A DNA stretch of 64,000 nucleotides, from contig CBDCEX010000018.1 of the NCBI GenBank assembly GCA_965216025.1, positions 620,001-684,000 of the forward strand, written 5' to 3'. Position 1 is the first letter of the stretch. Each line of letters opens with the position of its first letter. The translations under genes and the position numbers were made by a program. This document shows, one piece after another, positions 24,996 to 32,667 of this stretch. The stretch comes from JADFQT01 sp965216025 (GTDB taxonomy: Bacteria; Chloroflexota; Dehalococcoidia; Lucifugimonadales; UBA3495). The notes beneath the pieces were generated by a model, which searched no databases, had not been told where the DNA came from, and saw only the letters and a program-made list of their open reading frames with translations.

Positions 24996-26268
24996 TTCAA
25001 TTGAGCAGCGCAACGCGGGGTAGCAGCGAATAATTCCATTCACCATGGAAAGAGTCTCTACGCAAATAGATGGCTTCGAGTTCGTCGTCCGATACGGTGC
25101 GCCCGGCCGGGTATCGGTTGGTGTCCAGTTGGCTCTGAACCCGCAGCCCCGTCCGGGTCGTGGTCGCCCCGATCAAGTTCACCACCACCTCGTGGCTCAC
25201 CAGCGGCTTTCCGCGCCAGTTCTGACTGATCGCGGAGAACAAGCGGTGTTCGATCTTGTTCCACTTGCTGGTCCCTGGTGGGAGGTGGCACACGTCGATT
25301 TCAAGGCCCGTCTCATCCGCCAATTTCTGCAACTCCAGCTTCCACAAGCGGAGCCGATACCCATTGCTGCCGCCCGCGTCGGCCGTTATCAGCAGCCGAG
25401 TGGCGCTCGGGTAGAGCGCCTGCCCCATGCCGCGCCACCAACGCCGGATGCTCTCGACGGCAAAAGCAGCCGTATCGTGGTCCGTCCCCACACTGACCCA
25501 GGCCTCGTTCTGGGCGATATCGTACACCCCATAAGGACTGACCCGGCCCAGATCCGGAATCAGGAAGTCATGCACCAGCACTTGCTCCGGCGCTCCCTTG
25601 GGACGCAACTCCCGCCCACCGTTCTTGAAGGGCCCCACCAGTTCCTTCTTCTTCGTGTCCACGGAGATCACCGGCTCTCCCAGGGAGAGTTGCAGTTGCA
25701 CCGCCCGGTCCAAGTGCTCAAACTGGGCGTTGCGGTCCGGGTGTTCCGTCCCCGCCAGGGTCTTGCGATTGGCTTGCAAGCTATAGCCCATGTCGTGGAG
25801 CAGTTCGGCGACCATGCGATGGCTGACTTGGTGCCCTTGGCGCTTCAATGCCACCGCCAGTTGACGCACGCTCTTGCAGGTCCAGCGCAGCGGGGACTCG
25901 GGATCCCCACGGCTGGTCGGCTCCACCAGCCGGTCCAAGTCCTCGCGCAAGCTCGGGTCATGCTCGACGGTGCGCTTCCGGCCGCCTCCAGGATGGCGGA
26001 TGCGGCCCTTCGCGGCCCCTACGGCCGGCTGGCCCAACTCCCGTATGCCGCGGCGAATCGTCCCGCGAGAAGCTCCGGTGGCCCTTGCAACCGCTGCCTG
26101 GCCACCACGCCCGGCCGCCGACGCCTCAGCGGCAAGCACCAGCCGCCGCACCCGCTCGTCCACAACGGGGGCAATCGCTTGGTAACGAGCTTGAATCGCT
26201 CCTTCAACTATCACCCATTAAGTATAGCTGAGCATGTAGTAAAGAACAAGTTATTTCGTGACAATTCC
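24974..26268 (-). mobile_element. ISAzo13-family insertion sequence, complete
   Basis: The 1295-bp element has inverted ends: left GGGATTGTCACGAAATAATT, right (reverse complement) GGAATTGTCACGAAATAACT. It is flanked by TAA on both sides (24971-24973 and 26269-26271), a likely 3-bp target duplication. The transposase reads on the minus strand. Related fragments occur at 35039-35092 and 35194-35213. Confidence 0.88.
24997..26214 (-). CDS. ISAzo13-family transposase
   Basis: A 405-residue transposase of the ISAzo13 type (Rhodopirellula-type DDE). Residues ~40-65 form a helix-turn-helix region (QAAVARATGASRGTIRRGI); RHPGGGRKRTVEHDPSL is the signature linker. Catalytic candidates lie in VISVDTKKKELVGPFKNGG (first Asp), LLITADAGGSNGYR (second Asp) and SKWNKIEHRLFSAISQNW (Glu). 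Length is normal and the frame intact, so the element may be active. The start at 26214 is nominal. Confidence 0.92.
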   Translation of the reverse strand: MIVEGAIQARYQAIAPVVDERVRRLVLAAEASAAGRGGQAAVARATGASRGTIRRGIRELGQPAVGAAKGRIRHPGGGRKRTVEHDPSLREDLDRLVEPTSRGDPESPLRWTCKSVRQLAVALKRQGHQVSHRMVAELLHDMGYSLQANRKTLAGTEHPDRNAQFEHLDRAVQLQLSLGEPVISVDTKKKELVGPFKNGGRELRPKGAPEQVLVHDFLIPDLGRVSPYGVYDIAQNEAWVSVGTDHDTAAFAVESIRRWWRGMGQALYPSATRLLITADAGGSNGYRLRLWKLELQKLADETGLEIDVCHLPPGTSKWNKIEHRLFSAISQNWRGKPLVSHEVVVNLIGATTTRTGLRVQSQLDTNRYPAGRTVSDDELEAIYLRRDSFHGEWNYSLLPRVALLN

Positions 26269-26358
26269 TAAGTAGGGAGCTACTGGGCCAACTTCCCCCA
26301 AAGCCGTTTCAAGGGGATGTTTAGTCACAATTTACAGCTAGGGAGTAGGCCCAACTCC

Positions 26359-27096
26359 CTAGCTGTTCGCGATGACCAGACGGTAGCCCAAATCGAGTTC
26401 TGACTGGTCCAGCAAATGTCCGTATTTTTTTTGCCAAGTGTCATCTTCCAGATCGCGCCTCAGCCGCTTCAAGCCGGATTCCACATTAGAAATCTTGCCA
26501 AAGGTTGACATCGCGCCACGGATCTTAGGATCCAGATATTCATGTGGTTGCCGCCAATAGGCGCCGAGGAAACCATCGCAACAGTCATGAGGCACCAACA
26601 GATGACGGACCTCAATTGGGCCAAGAGCTTGTCTGAATTCTTCCAGCGGTGGCAAAATCTGCCGATCTATTTCACCTATCTCTGGGAAATAATCATCAAT
26701 TAGCCAAAAACCCGAGGTTGCAGGATCCCATGTGAGGATCACGACCCGATTGCGGGCGACCCGGGCGAGCTCCTTCAGACCGCGCGTTCGGTCCGGCCAA
26801 TGGTGCACCGTGAGAACAGCTAGAGCGGCGGCGAATGCGCCGTCTCGGAAAGGCAGGTTCAGGGCAGATGCCTGCACCACGGGAGCGATTCCGGGTCGAC
26901 GCTGGCGAATCATCGTTATTGAGGGCTCCACCGCAACCACCTGGCGGTCAAAAGGTTCATACGAACCCGCCCCAGCTCCGACATTTACCAACGTCTCGGC
27001 TTCGCCCAGGGCCTGAAGGATATCCCTAGCAATCCGAGGATCCGGGTTCCGGAGATTGTGGTAGCCTTCGCCAATCTGGTCGTAGATTTGAGTCAT
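26359..27096 (-). CDS. Class I SAM-dependent methyltransferase
   Basis: A 245-residue methyltransferase. The SAM-binding motif I is ETLVNVGAGAGSYEP (residues ~34-48), followed by VAVEPSITMIRQRR, ASALNLPFRDGAFAAALAV (motif II) and VHHWPDRTRGLKELARV (motif III). This fits the ubiquinone/menaquinone-methylase-like subgroup; the substrate is unknown. Its ATG overlaps the stop of the inositol monophosphatase gene by four bases (27093-27096), implying translational coupling. Confidence 0.85.
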   Translation of the reverse strand: MTQIYDQIGEGYHNLRNPDPRIARDILQALGEAETLVNVGAGAGSYEPFDRQVVAVEPSITMIRQRRPGIAPVVQASALNLPFRDGAFAAALAVLTVHHWPDRTRGLKELARVARNRVVILTWDPATSGFWLIDDYFPEIGEIDRQILPPLEEFRQALGPIEVRHLLVPHDCCDGFLGAYWRQPHEYLDPKIRGAMSTFGKISNVESGLKRLRRDLEDDTWQKKYGHLLDQSELDLGYRLVIANS

Positions 27097-28088
27097 CTTG
27101 ATTTAGCCACCTTCCGCCAAAGCCCCTTCAGCTGGGCCATCGGCCGGAAGCGGCGACGCATGCTGTTGGCGATTAGCGGCGCCAGCTGACGGTTGCCGGC
27201 CACCAGCGGCCAGACCCGTCCCCGGAGTTGCTTCAAGCTGGGTGGCCCCTCCTCCCAGCTCGGCACCAGGGACCCCATCGGGTTCCGACGCTTCTCCCCA
27301 GGGAGGCGGATCATTACCGTGCCTCCCGCTTCTTGCACCGCCAGCACCCCGGCCAGCATGTCCCACAGCTTGGGCGCGCCAATCACGGCGTACTGCAGCA
27401 CGCCGCAGGCGGTCATGCCCAACTCGTAGGCGATGCTGCCGGTGGTGCGCAGCTCGCCGGGGCTGCCCTTAATCTGTTTGGAAAACTTCATACCTTGAGC
27501 GAAGTAACCGGGCAGGCCGATCAGCCGGTTGGCCACCGGTTGCTGGGCCGCATCTTCCGCCGTATTCTCAGCCTGAAACACCGACACCGGTTTGCCATTG
27601 GCGAAGCAGCCACCACCGCGGCGGCAATGCAGCACAAACCCGCCCTTGGGATTGGGCCAGGGCAGAAACAGGGCTCCCACCAGAGGCCAGCCCCGGTACA
27701 TCACGCCGATGGAGGATGCGTACACCGGCAGTCCGTTGAGGAAGTTGGTCGTGCCGTCGAGAGGGTCCAGCACCCAGAGAAAATCGGGAGCCGGGACGTC
27801 GGTTTCCCCTTCCGGCGAGTCTTTAGGCGAGTCTTCCTCGCCCAAGATGCCGTGGTCGGGGAATCTGTGGGATATCTCCTCTACCAGGTACGCCTGGGTC
27901 GTTTTGTCCGCCGAGGTCACCGGGTCTTGCTGATTCTTATCCTTGTACTCAATGGACAGCTGCTGGGACAGGTCGCCGCCGAAATAGCCGGACAATATCT
28001 CTCCGGCTCCCCAGGCCATAGCCACGGCGGCATCCTCAATTTCCTGGGTCAAGGCTGGGTCGACTTCTGTACTCATATTGGGGCTCAT
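27093..28088 (-). CDS. Inositol monophosphatase family protein
   Basis: A 331-residue sugar/inositol phosphatase family protein. The metal-binding motifs are HGILGEEDSPK (Glu of the GEE motif) and FLWVLDPLDGTTNFLNGLPVY (DPxDGTxxF), with a C-terminal APKLWDMLAGVLAVQEAGG (usually WDxAAG). It may dephosphorylate inositol phosphate, histidinol phosphate or PAP-like substrates. The C-terminal extension of about 50 residues is basic and unusual. It overlaps the methyltransferase gene. Confidence 0.88.
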   Translation of the reverse strand: MSPNMSTEVDPALTQEIEDAAVAMAWGAGEILSGYFGGDLSQQLSIEYKDKNQQDPVTSADKTTQAYLVEEISHRFPDHGILGEEDSPKDSPEGETDVPAPDFLWVLDPLDGTTNFLNGLPVYASSIGVMYRGWPLVGALFLPWPNPKGGFVLHCRRGGGCFANGKPVSVFQAENTAEDAAQQPVANRLIGLPGYFAQGMKFSKQIKGSPGELRTTGSIAYELGMTACGVLQYAVIGAPKLWDMLAGVLAVQEAGGTVMIRLPGEKRRNPMGSLVPSWEEGPPSLKQLRGRVWPLVAGNRQLAPLIANSMRRRFRPMAQLKGLWRKVAKSR

Positions 28089-28225
28089 AACCAGATCCGG
28101 CTCTTCCCACCGCCTGGAGATTCAGAATAGGCCAGTATAGCACGCGGTTTTAGGCTCTCTGGGACCAATCGCCCCCTACCAGCCCAGAGGCCTTACGGTA
28201 CCGGAGCCACTCGCCGCCAGGGGCT

Positions 28226-28424
28226 CTCCAGAACCCCAATCCGCCTTTGCAAATCGGCAATGACTGCCCGCTGGCCGGCAATTATCTCCAGCAGAGTTTC
28301 GCGACTCGCCGCGTTCAGGTCTAGTTCAGTGTCCACCTCCCTGGTATGCCACAACTCCCCCGGCTATGCCAGCGTTTTTCCAACGGCTTTGAGCCAATTC
28401 ACCTCATCAAGTCTGAACAGTTAC
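28226..28424 (-). mobile_element. IS66 remnant (transposase 5' end only)
   Basis: The sequence matches the N-terminal coding end and inverted-repeat end of the complete IS66 copies (e.g. 41788-41984) almost base for base. It starts at CCAGAACCCC and ends at CTGAACAGTTAC; a single ATGCC/TATGCC difference is visible. The rest of the element, including the catalytic part and the other end, is missing. Confidence 0.85.
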
Positions 28425-28451
28425 CCCAGAGGCCTTACGGTTCTCCCCAGT

Positions 28452-28690
28452 GTCATTGCGAGTTATCATGCTCCGGCGGAGGGCCACCGACAGATGAAAA
28501 GAGGTTCCCCTCGGCTCATGGTTCGACGGGCTCACCACGAGCGGTAGGGATCCCGTTGGTCCTGAGGCTCTCGAAGGGCGAACGGGCTATTTACAGAGCA
28601 GCCCTTCGGCTGCGCTCAGGGTGAACTCCGCGAAGCAACCTCTCCTTACCCTCATGAGATTGCTTCGGGCCTACGGTCCTCCCAATGACA
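28452..28690. repeat. Composite dispersed repeat with GTCATTG/CAATGAC ends
   Basis: The segment starts GTCATTGCGAG and ends CCCAATGAC, giving short inverted ends. It contains the paired CTCATGGTTCGACGGGCTCA and GAGGCTCTCGAAGGGC motifs shared with 16260-16425 (inverted), 36413-36535, 48438-48505 and, degenerately, 12946-13027. MITE-like by structure; no coding potential. With the IS66 remnant it fills most of the 763-base gap 28089-28851. Confidence 0.7.
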
Positions 28691-28720
28691 ATCGAAAGAC
28701 CCTGCCGCCAGCCAGGCCAT

Positions 28721-28749
28721 TTGGCCCGTCTGCCCGGCTCTGTTATAAT
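28721..28749 (+). promoter_or_regulatory. Promoter upstream of SDR gene
   Basis: TTGGCC (28721-28726), a 17-bp spacer and TATAAT (28744-28749) lie about 100 bases before the SDR start. The -10 is an exact consensus. Confidence 0.55.
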
Positions 28750-28851
28750 CCAGCGCCGGGACCAACGGTACGAAACGCCGCTGATAGGTGAATGCAGTAG
28801 TCGGGGATTTACCCTCAGTACCCGAACCCCAAAGGAGAGGTGGCAGAGCGC

Positions 28852-29643
28852 ATGGACCTGGAGCTTAAGGGCAAAGTCGCGATTATTGGCGGGGCCAGCA
28901 AGGGATTGGGACGGGCCTGCGCCGAGGTATTGGCGGAAGAAGGCGCCAGGATTGCCATCTGCAGCCGGACCAAGGAAGATTTGGAAACAGCGGCGGCCGA
29001 GATCCGTGATACCCACGGCGCCGAGGTATTGGTATTTGCCGGTGACCTGGACCGGAACGACGTAATTCAAGACCTGGTCGCCACCACGGTAAGCCACTTC
29101 GGGCAGCTGGACATCATGGTCAACAACTCGGGCGGGCCGCCCCTGGCGCGGTCCTCCAACGCCACGGAGGAGCAGTGGGAGACCGCGGTGCAGCGTTCGC
29201 TCTTCTTCTTCGTCCGTATGTCCCGGGAGGCCATCCCGCACCTCAAGAAGCAGGGAACCGGACGCATCGTGAACATACTGGCCAGCACCGTCTACCAGCC
29301 CATCCCCAACTTGGCCCTCTCCGGGGCTACCCGAATGGGAGTGGTCGCTTTCGCCAAAAGCCTGGCGGATGAGGTGGGGCGGGACGGCATCCTGGTCAAC
29401 AACGTCTGCCCGGGCTCGATCCTTACCGATCGGATGCTTTCCAACGTCACCTCCAGAGCGAAAGAGCTGAACATCTCGGTGGAAGAGGGGCTGGCCCAGC
29501 GCGCCGGGGAAACCGCCGTGGGCCGCATCGGCGAGCCCAAGGAGCTGGCCAATCTGGTGGCTTTCCTGGCCTCCAGCAAATCCAGCTACGTTACCGGCAC
29601 GACTATACTGGTGGACGGCGGCCTGGTCCGGTCGGTACTTTAA
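28852..29643 (+). CDS. SDR family protein (BKR-like) with non-canonical catalytic site
   Basis: A 263-residue short-chain dehydrogenase/reductase fold: IIGGASKGLGRACAEVLAEEG (usual TGxxxGxG altered to GGASKGLG), NNSGGPP, and the C-terminal SSYVTGTTILVDGGLVRSVL. The region that normally holds YxxxK reads LALSGATRMGVVAFAKSLA, with neither Tyr nor Lys in place. A BKR-like SDR subgroup is known to lack the tetrad, so this may be an atypical reductase. ATG 28852 was chosen over GTG 28840 because AAAGGAGAGG sits 11 bases upstream. A promoter is visible at 28721-28749. Confidence 0.88.
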   Translation: MDLELKGKVAIIGGASKGLGRACAEVLAEEGARIAICSRTKEDLETAAAEIRDTHGAEVLVFAGDLDRNDVIQDLVATTVSHFGQLDIMVNNSGGPPLARSSNATEEQWETAVQRSLFFFVRMSREAIPHLKKQGTGRIVNILASTVYQPIPNLALSGATRMGVVAFAKSLADEVGRDGILVNNVCPGSILTDRMLSNVTSRAKELNISVEEGLAQRAGETAVGRIGEPKELANLVAFLASSKSSYVTGTTILVDGGLVRSVL

Positions 29644-29701
29644 GCCGCCGTGGCGAGCTCCCTAGATTTAGCAACTGCACATCTTCTTCCAGGTCTGCCT
29701 T

Positions 29702-30043
29702 ATGCGACCAAGGCCTGAGCCAGCTCCAGAGCCCGAAGACGCGCCCGGATTTGTGAGCCAGGGCAACGCCTATAGCCGAAACGGCGCTTATGATCGGGCC
29801 ATTGAAGCTTACACCAAGGCCGTGACGCTGGACCCGGAGCTGGCCGACGCCTATTTCAACCGCGGCGTTTCCTACTATGAGCTTGGGGAGTATCAGCTAG
29901 CCATCGCTGATCTCACCAGGGCGATTCAGCTCAATCCCAACGACGACAACTACTACGGCCGCCGCTCCCTGGCCTACCTCTTTGCTGATGAGCCGGAGCT
30001 AGCCCAAGCCGACCAAGACCGCTGCGACGAGCTTCGCAACTAG
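29702..30043 (+). CDS. Tetratricopeptide repeat protein
   Basis: A 113-residue protein with a Pro/Glu-rich N-terminus (PRPEPAPEPEDAPG) and about three TPR units: GNAYSRNGAYDRAIEAYTKA, NRGVSYYELGEYQLAIADLT and RRSLAYLFADEPELAQADQD. TPRs mediate protein-protein contacts; the partner is unknown. No signal peptide is seen. It lies 58 bases after the SDR gene and could share its transcript. Confidence 0.75.
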   Translation: MRPRPEPAPEPEDAPGFVSQGNAYSRNGAYDRAIEAYTKAVTLDPELADAYFNRGVSYYELGEYQLAIADLTRAIQLNPNDDNYYGRRSLAYLFADEPELAQADQDRCDELRN

Positions 30044-30216
30044 CCCTGACCTCCAGCTCCAACCTTGCTCATTCGCCCTCCACACACCGGGAGTGACCAA
30101 AAGCTAATCCCGCCGCCGGGGATTGGCGATGTTGCGCAGCTGCGTAGGAGTGCAATTATCCCAAAGATGATTTAGGGTGGTTGCAGCAATGCCCGTCTAA
30201 GGTAAAGTCACCAATT

Positions 30217-31011
30217 ATGCTGACTGCTCAAAGAAGCCCCGCCAGGTATAGCCAACGCCTCCCCGACTCCGGTACCGAGTCCAACTCCGGCCCTGCGCCC
30301 GGGGACTGTTCCATTTATGTGGTGGATGATGACACGGTCATAGCCAATCTGGTCTTTCACAACTTGAGGTCCAGCGGCTATCAGGTGGCGCAATTTGCGA
30401 CTGGTTCGGAGATGCTGGATTCCATTGAATCGGAATGGACAGGGGAAGCGAAATGGCCCGACTTGGTGGTGCTGGATATCATGATGCCTGGTCCTAACGG
30501 ACTGGAGATCGCCCGAAACCTGCGCGGGTTTAGCCAGATTCCCATCCTGATGTTGAGTATTCGGGATGAGACCGATACTAAGCTGGCCGCTCTGGACCTA
30601 GGAGCAGATGACTATCTGACCAAACCCTTCGAGGTGGCGGAGTTGCTGGCCCGGGTCCGGGCGATTTTGCGTCGCACCTTGCCACCGGTAGAGGACGTGC
30701 CATTGACTCGGTACCGGAGCGGTGATTTGTGGATCGACCTGCAATCCACCAGAGTAACCCTCGGTAACAAGGCCGTGCGGCTCACGGGTCGGGAATGGGC
30801 GGTACTAAAGGTCTTGGTGGAGCATGCCGGTCAGGTGGTAGCGCCGCGTCAGGTGCTCCAGCAGGCCTGGGGTCCGGAATATGGAGACGAGGGAGATTAT
30901 ATCCGGACCTACATCACCAGGCTGCGCCGCAAGCTGGAGCCAGACCCCAGCCAGCCAGCCTACATTATGCTGGAAAGAGGTCTGGGATACCGCCTGGCAG
31001 AGCCTGGGTAA
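30217..31011 (+). CDS. OmpR/PhoB-family response regulator
   Basis: A 264-residue two-domain response regulator. The receiver domain begins IYVVDDDTVIANLV, with the phosphoacceptor Asp in VVLDIMMPGPNGLEIA, the Thr/Ser-equivalent in ILMLSIRDE and the Lys in DDYLTKPFEVAELLARV. The C-terminal winged helix contains VRLTGREWAVLKVLVEHAG and EGDYIRTYITRLRRKLEPD. A Ser/Pro-rich N-terminal tail of about 30 residues precedes the receiver. ATG 30217 is preferred; a TTG at 30181 would add 12 residues and neither has a strong ribosome site. No histidine kinase is in the window, so it is an orphan here. Confidence 0.88.
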   Translation: MLTAQRSPARYSQRLPDSGTESNSGPAPGDCSIYVVDDDTVIANLVFHNLRSSGYQVAQFATGSEMLDSIESEWTGEAKWPDLVVLDIMMPGPNGLEIARNLRGFSQIPILMLSIRDETDTKLAALDLGADDYLTKPFEVAELLARVRAILRRTLPPVEDVPLTRYRSGDLWIDLQSTRVTLGNKAVRLTGREWAVLKVLVEHAGQVVAPRQVLQQAWGPEYGDEGDYIRTYITRLRRKLEPDPSQPAYIMLERGLGYRLAEPG

Positions 31012-31107
31012 TATGCGGTAGGCTTCAGTCTACCTGAGCAATAACGAAGTTGTTAAAATCTGTTCCTTTCGAGTGGGCCAGTGGAACCTCAGGTGAGGAC
31101 ACTAGGA

Positions 31108-31302
31108 TTAGCCGCTCTGGTGGTCTCCAGGTCTGACCCTCAAAGGCATTTCTACAACACAATAGACGTTGTCACTCGCGATTATGGCGCTAGCCTTGTG
31201 CCTTCCACTTTGATTAATGGTCCTCGGATTGCTTAGCCGGCGTGCATCGATGGCCACCCTATCTCCCCGGAGAGCGTCACCGGCCTCAAATAGCGTCGGC
31301 AT
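31108..31302 (-). CDS. Small hypothetical protein, third in overlapping cluster
   Basis: A 64-residue basic frame beginning MPTLFEAGDALRGDRV, with its start 17 bases inside the upstream gene. GGGAGAAA lies about 11 bases before the ATG, mirroring the overlapping arrangement of the two upstream genes. The product is not recognised and has no membrane segment. It may be a real coupled gene, the remnant of a longer one, or a chance frame. The interval 31012-31107 holds nothing recognisable. Confidence 0.35.
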   Translation of the reverse strand: MPTLFEAGDALRGDRVAIDARRLSNPRTINQSGRHKASAIIASDNVYCVVEMPLRVRPGDHQSG

Positions 31303-31789
31303 GCACTTCTATTTCTCCCTCCTGCTCCAGTTCTTGACAAACTTCTACTACCAAAGGAAGGTCCAGCCGTAGTCTAGTGGCTAAATCAGAGTAGAATAGG
31401 GTCTCGCCCGACTGAAACATGGCAAGAATTTTCTGCTTAGCTTCTTCCTTCGAAACGTCACGCAATTCAATGACTTCTTCATCAGTCGTCAGGGCCAGCA
31501 ACCGAGCCACCACCTCCTCCAAGTCCAAAACCCTAGCCTTCAATGCTTCCAACTCTTCGCGTTCCACTGGGCGCAACAACGGAAGTGCATGTCCAAAGGG
31601 ATGGCTGGCTGAATAGGCTACCCATTTCAGCAGTAATGGAGTTGATTCACTCACACCAACGTCGTCTAGCCGAACAAGGTGGACGGACGCTGCATGTATT
31701 TCTCTGTGAGGTTCCTCGTTAGTAGAGGCTCCATTGGCTGCAGCAACAATTTCATTCGTCTCGATTTCCAATCTACTGGGTGGTGTCAT
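31286..31789 (-). CDS. Hypothetical protein with coiled coil and winged-helix-like C-terminus
   Basis: A 167-residue protein from start 31789 (MTPPSRLEIETNEI), chosen because GAGGAG lies 9 bases upstream; a longer start at 31828 would overlap the upstream gene by 56 bases. Residues ~85-110 (PVEREELEALKARVLDLEEV) predict a coiled coil, and the last 55 residues (AKQKILAMFQSGETLFYSDL, then LVVEVCQELEQEGEIEV) look like a winged helix. This suggests a DNA-binding or assembly role by inference. It overlaps the DUF3467-like gene by 17 bases. Confidence 0.6.
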   Translation of the reverse strand: MTPPSRLEIETNEIVAAANGASTNEEPHREIHAASVHLVRLDDVGVSESTPLLLKWVAYSASHPFGHALPLLRPVEREELEALKARVLDLEEVVARLLALTTDEEVIELRDVSKEEAKQKILAMFQSGETLFYSDLATRLRLDLPLVVEVCQELEQEGEIEVHADAI

Positions 31790-32138
31790 CACCCGCGTCT
31801 CCTCGTTGCCTATCGAGCCAGATGTCATAAATTTTCTTCATCTGCTCAGCCATAATGCCTAATCTTTGCGATGTAACTGCCAGCCGTGTTACCACCTGGA
31901 CAGGTAGACCTTGCTCTTTTAGCTTGTTTTGAGTTTCTACTGTAACCGGCGATTCGTATGGTAGCTCGGCCTGTCCAAAAGTCAGCACGACGTGGTCGTC
32001 GTGTAGTCGCACAAATACCTGGTTGACAAATTTAATTAGATCATCGGTCTGCCTCTCCCAGCGAAGAGGCATGACAAGCTCCTGCACTTGTTCATCGGAT
32101 TTGCGTTCTCTTCTGGTACTGCGTCTTCTGGTCGTCAT
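31773..32138 (-). CDS. DUF3467-like hypothetical protein
   Basis: A 121-residue protein with a basic N-terminus (MTTRRRSTRRERKSDE). The segment FVNQVFVRLHDDHVVLTFGQ, followed by VVTRLAVTSQRLGIMAEQMKKIYDIW, resembles DUF3467 proteins, where a beta-strand core precedes the xxRxxMSPxxAKxL helix. Function is unknown. It is first of three overlapping minus-strand genes. No promoter is clear in 32139-32253. Confidence 0.6.
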   Translation of the reverse strand: MTTRRRSTRRERKSDEQVQELVMPLRWERQTDDLIKFVNQVFVRLHDDHVVLTFGQAELPYESPVTVETQNKLKEQGLPVQVVTRLAVTSQRLGIMAEQMKKIYDIWLDRQRGDAGDDTTQ

Positions 32139-32253
32139 AAACCCTAGCCTGATAATCTTTCTACATCTACTTTAGCACAGAGCATCGGAATCCTAAATTT
32201 CCAGTTCTACGAAACAAGCCCAACATGGGATCCACCGCCGTTTCCCGCTTATG

Positions 32254-32664
32254 TCAAGCAGCCGGCTTAAAATAGGGAATACTAATCTGGTCGTTGGCCC
32301 GAACGAAGGTCACTTCCACTGCCATGCCAATCTTCACTTCGCGGGGTTCGCATTCCACGATGTTGGTAAACATCCGCACCCCCTCATCCAACTCCACCAG
32401 AGCCAAAACGTAGGGCACGTCCTCCGCAAAGCCAGGAGTGCGGTTCTGGTGGGTCACGGTAAAGGTCCAAACAGTTCCTTTGCCACTGGCCCTATACCAT
32501 TGAATGTCATTGGACCAGCAGTTAGCGCAGATACCCCTGGCGTAAAACTGGTACTCCCCGCAGCTGTCACATTTTTGGATCAACAGTTGGTCCCGCCGGC
32601 AGGAGTCCCAATAGGGCTTGGTTTCGCCGGAGACGGTGGGTAACGGCTTGTTCCAGTCGGCCAT
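32254..32664 (-). CDS. Zn-ribbon OB-fold protein (DUF35), thiolase partner
   Basis: A 136-residue DUF35 protein. The N-terminal rubredoxin-like zinc ribbon has CDSCGEYQFYARGICANC (four Cys), followed by the OB-fold with GTVWTFTVTHQNRTPGF and YVLALVELDEGVRMFTNIV. Proteins of this family bind acyl-CoA and act as obligate partners of thiolase-superfamily enzymes, as in HMG-CoA synthesis in archaea and steroid side-chain aldolases. Its start is three bases after the thiolase-like stop, so the two probably form a complex. Confidence 0.9.
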   Translation of the reverse strand: MADWNKPLPTVSGETKPYWDSCRRDQLLIQKCDSCGEYQFYARGICANCWSNDIQWYRASGKGTVWTFTVTHQNRTPGFAEDVPYVLALVELDEGVRMFTNIVECEPREVKIGMAVEVTFVRANDQISIPYFKPAA

Positions 32665-32667
32665 GAG

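Noticed and set aside
25045..26271. 408-residue plus-strand frame opposite the ISAzo13 transposase
   Set aside because: Antisense of a complete transposase carrying DDE motifs and lying between its inverted repeats.
31108..31789. Toxin-antitoxin pair
   Set aside because: The small overlapping frame has no recognisable toxin fold and its partner does not resemble a known antitoxin; left as uncharacterised.
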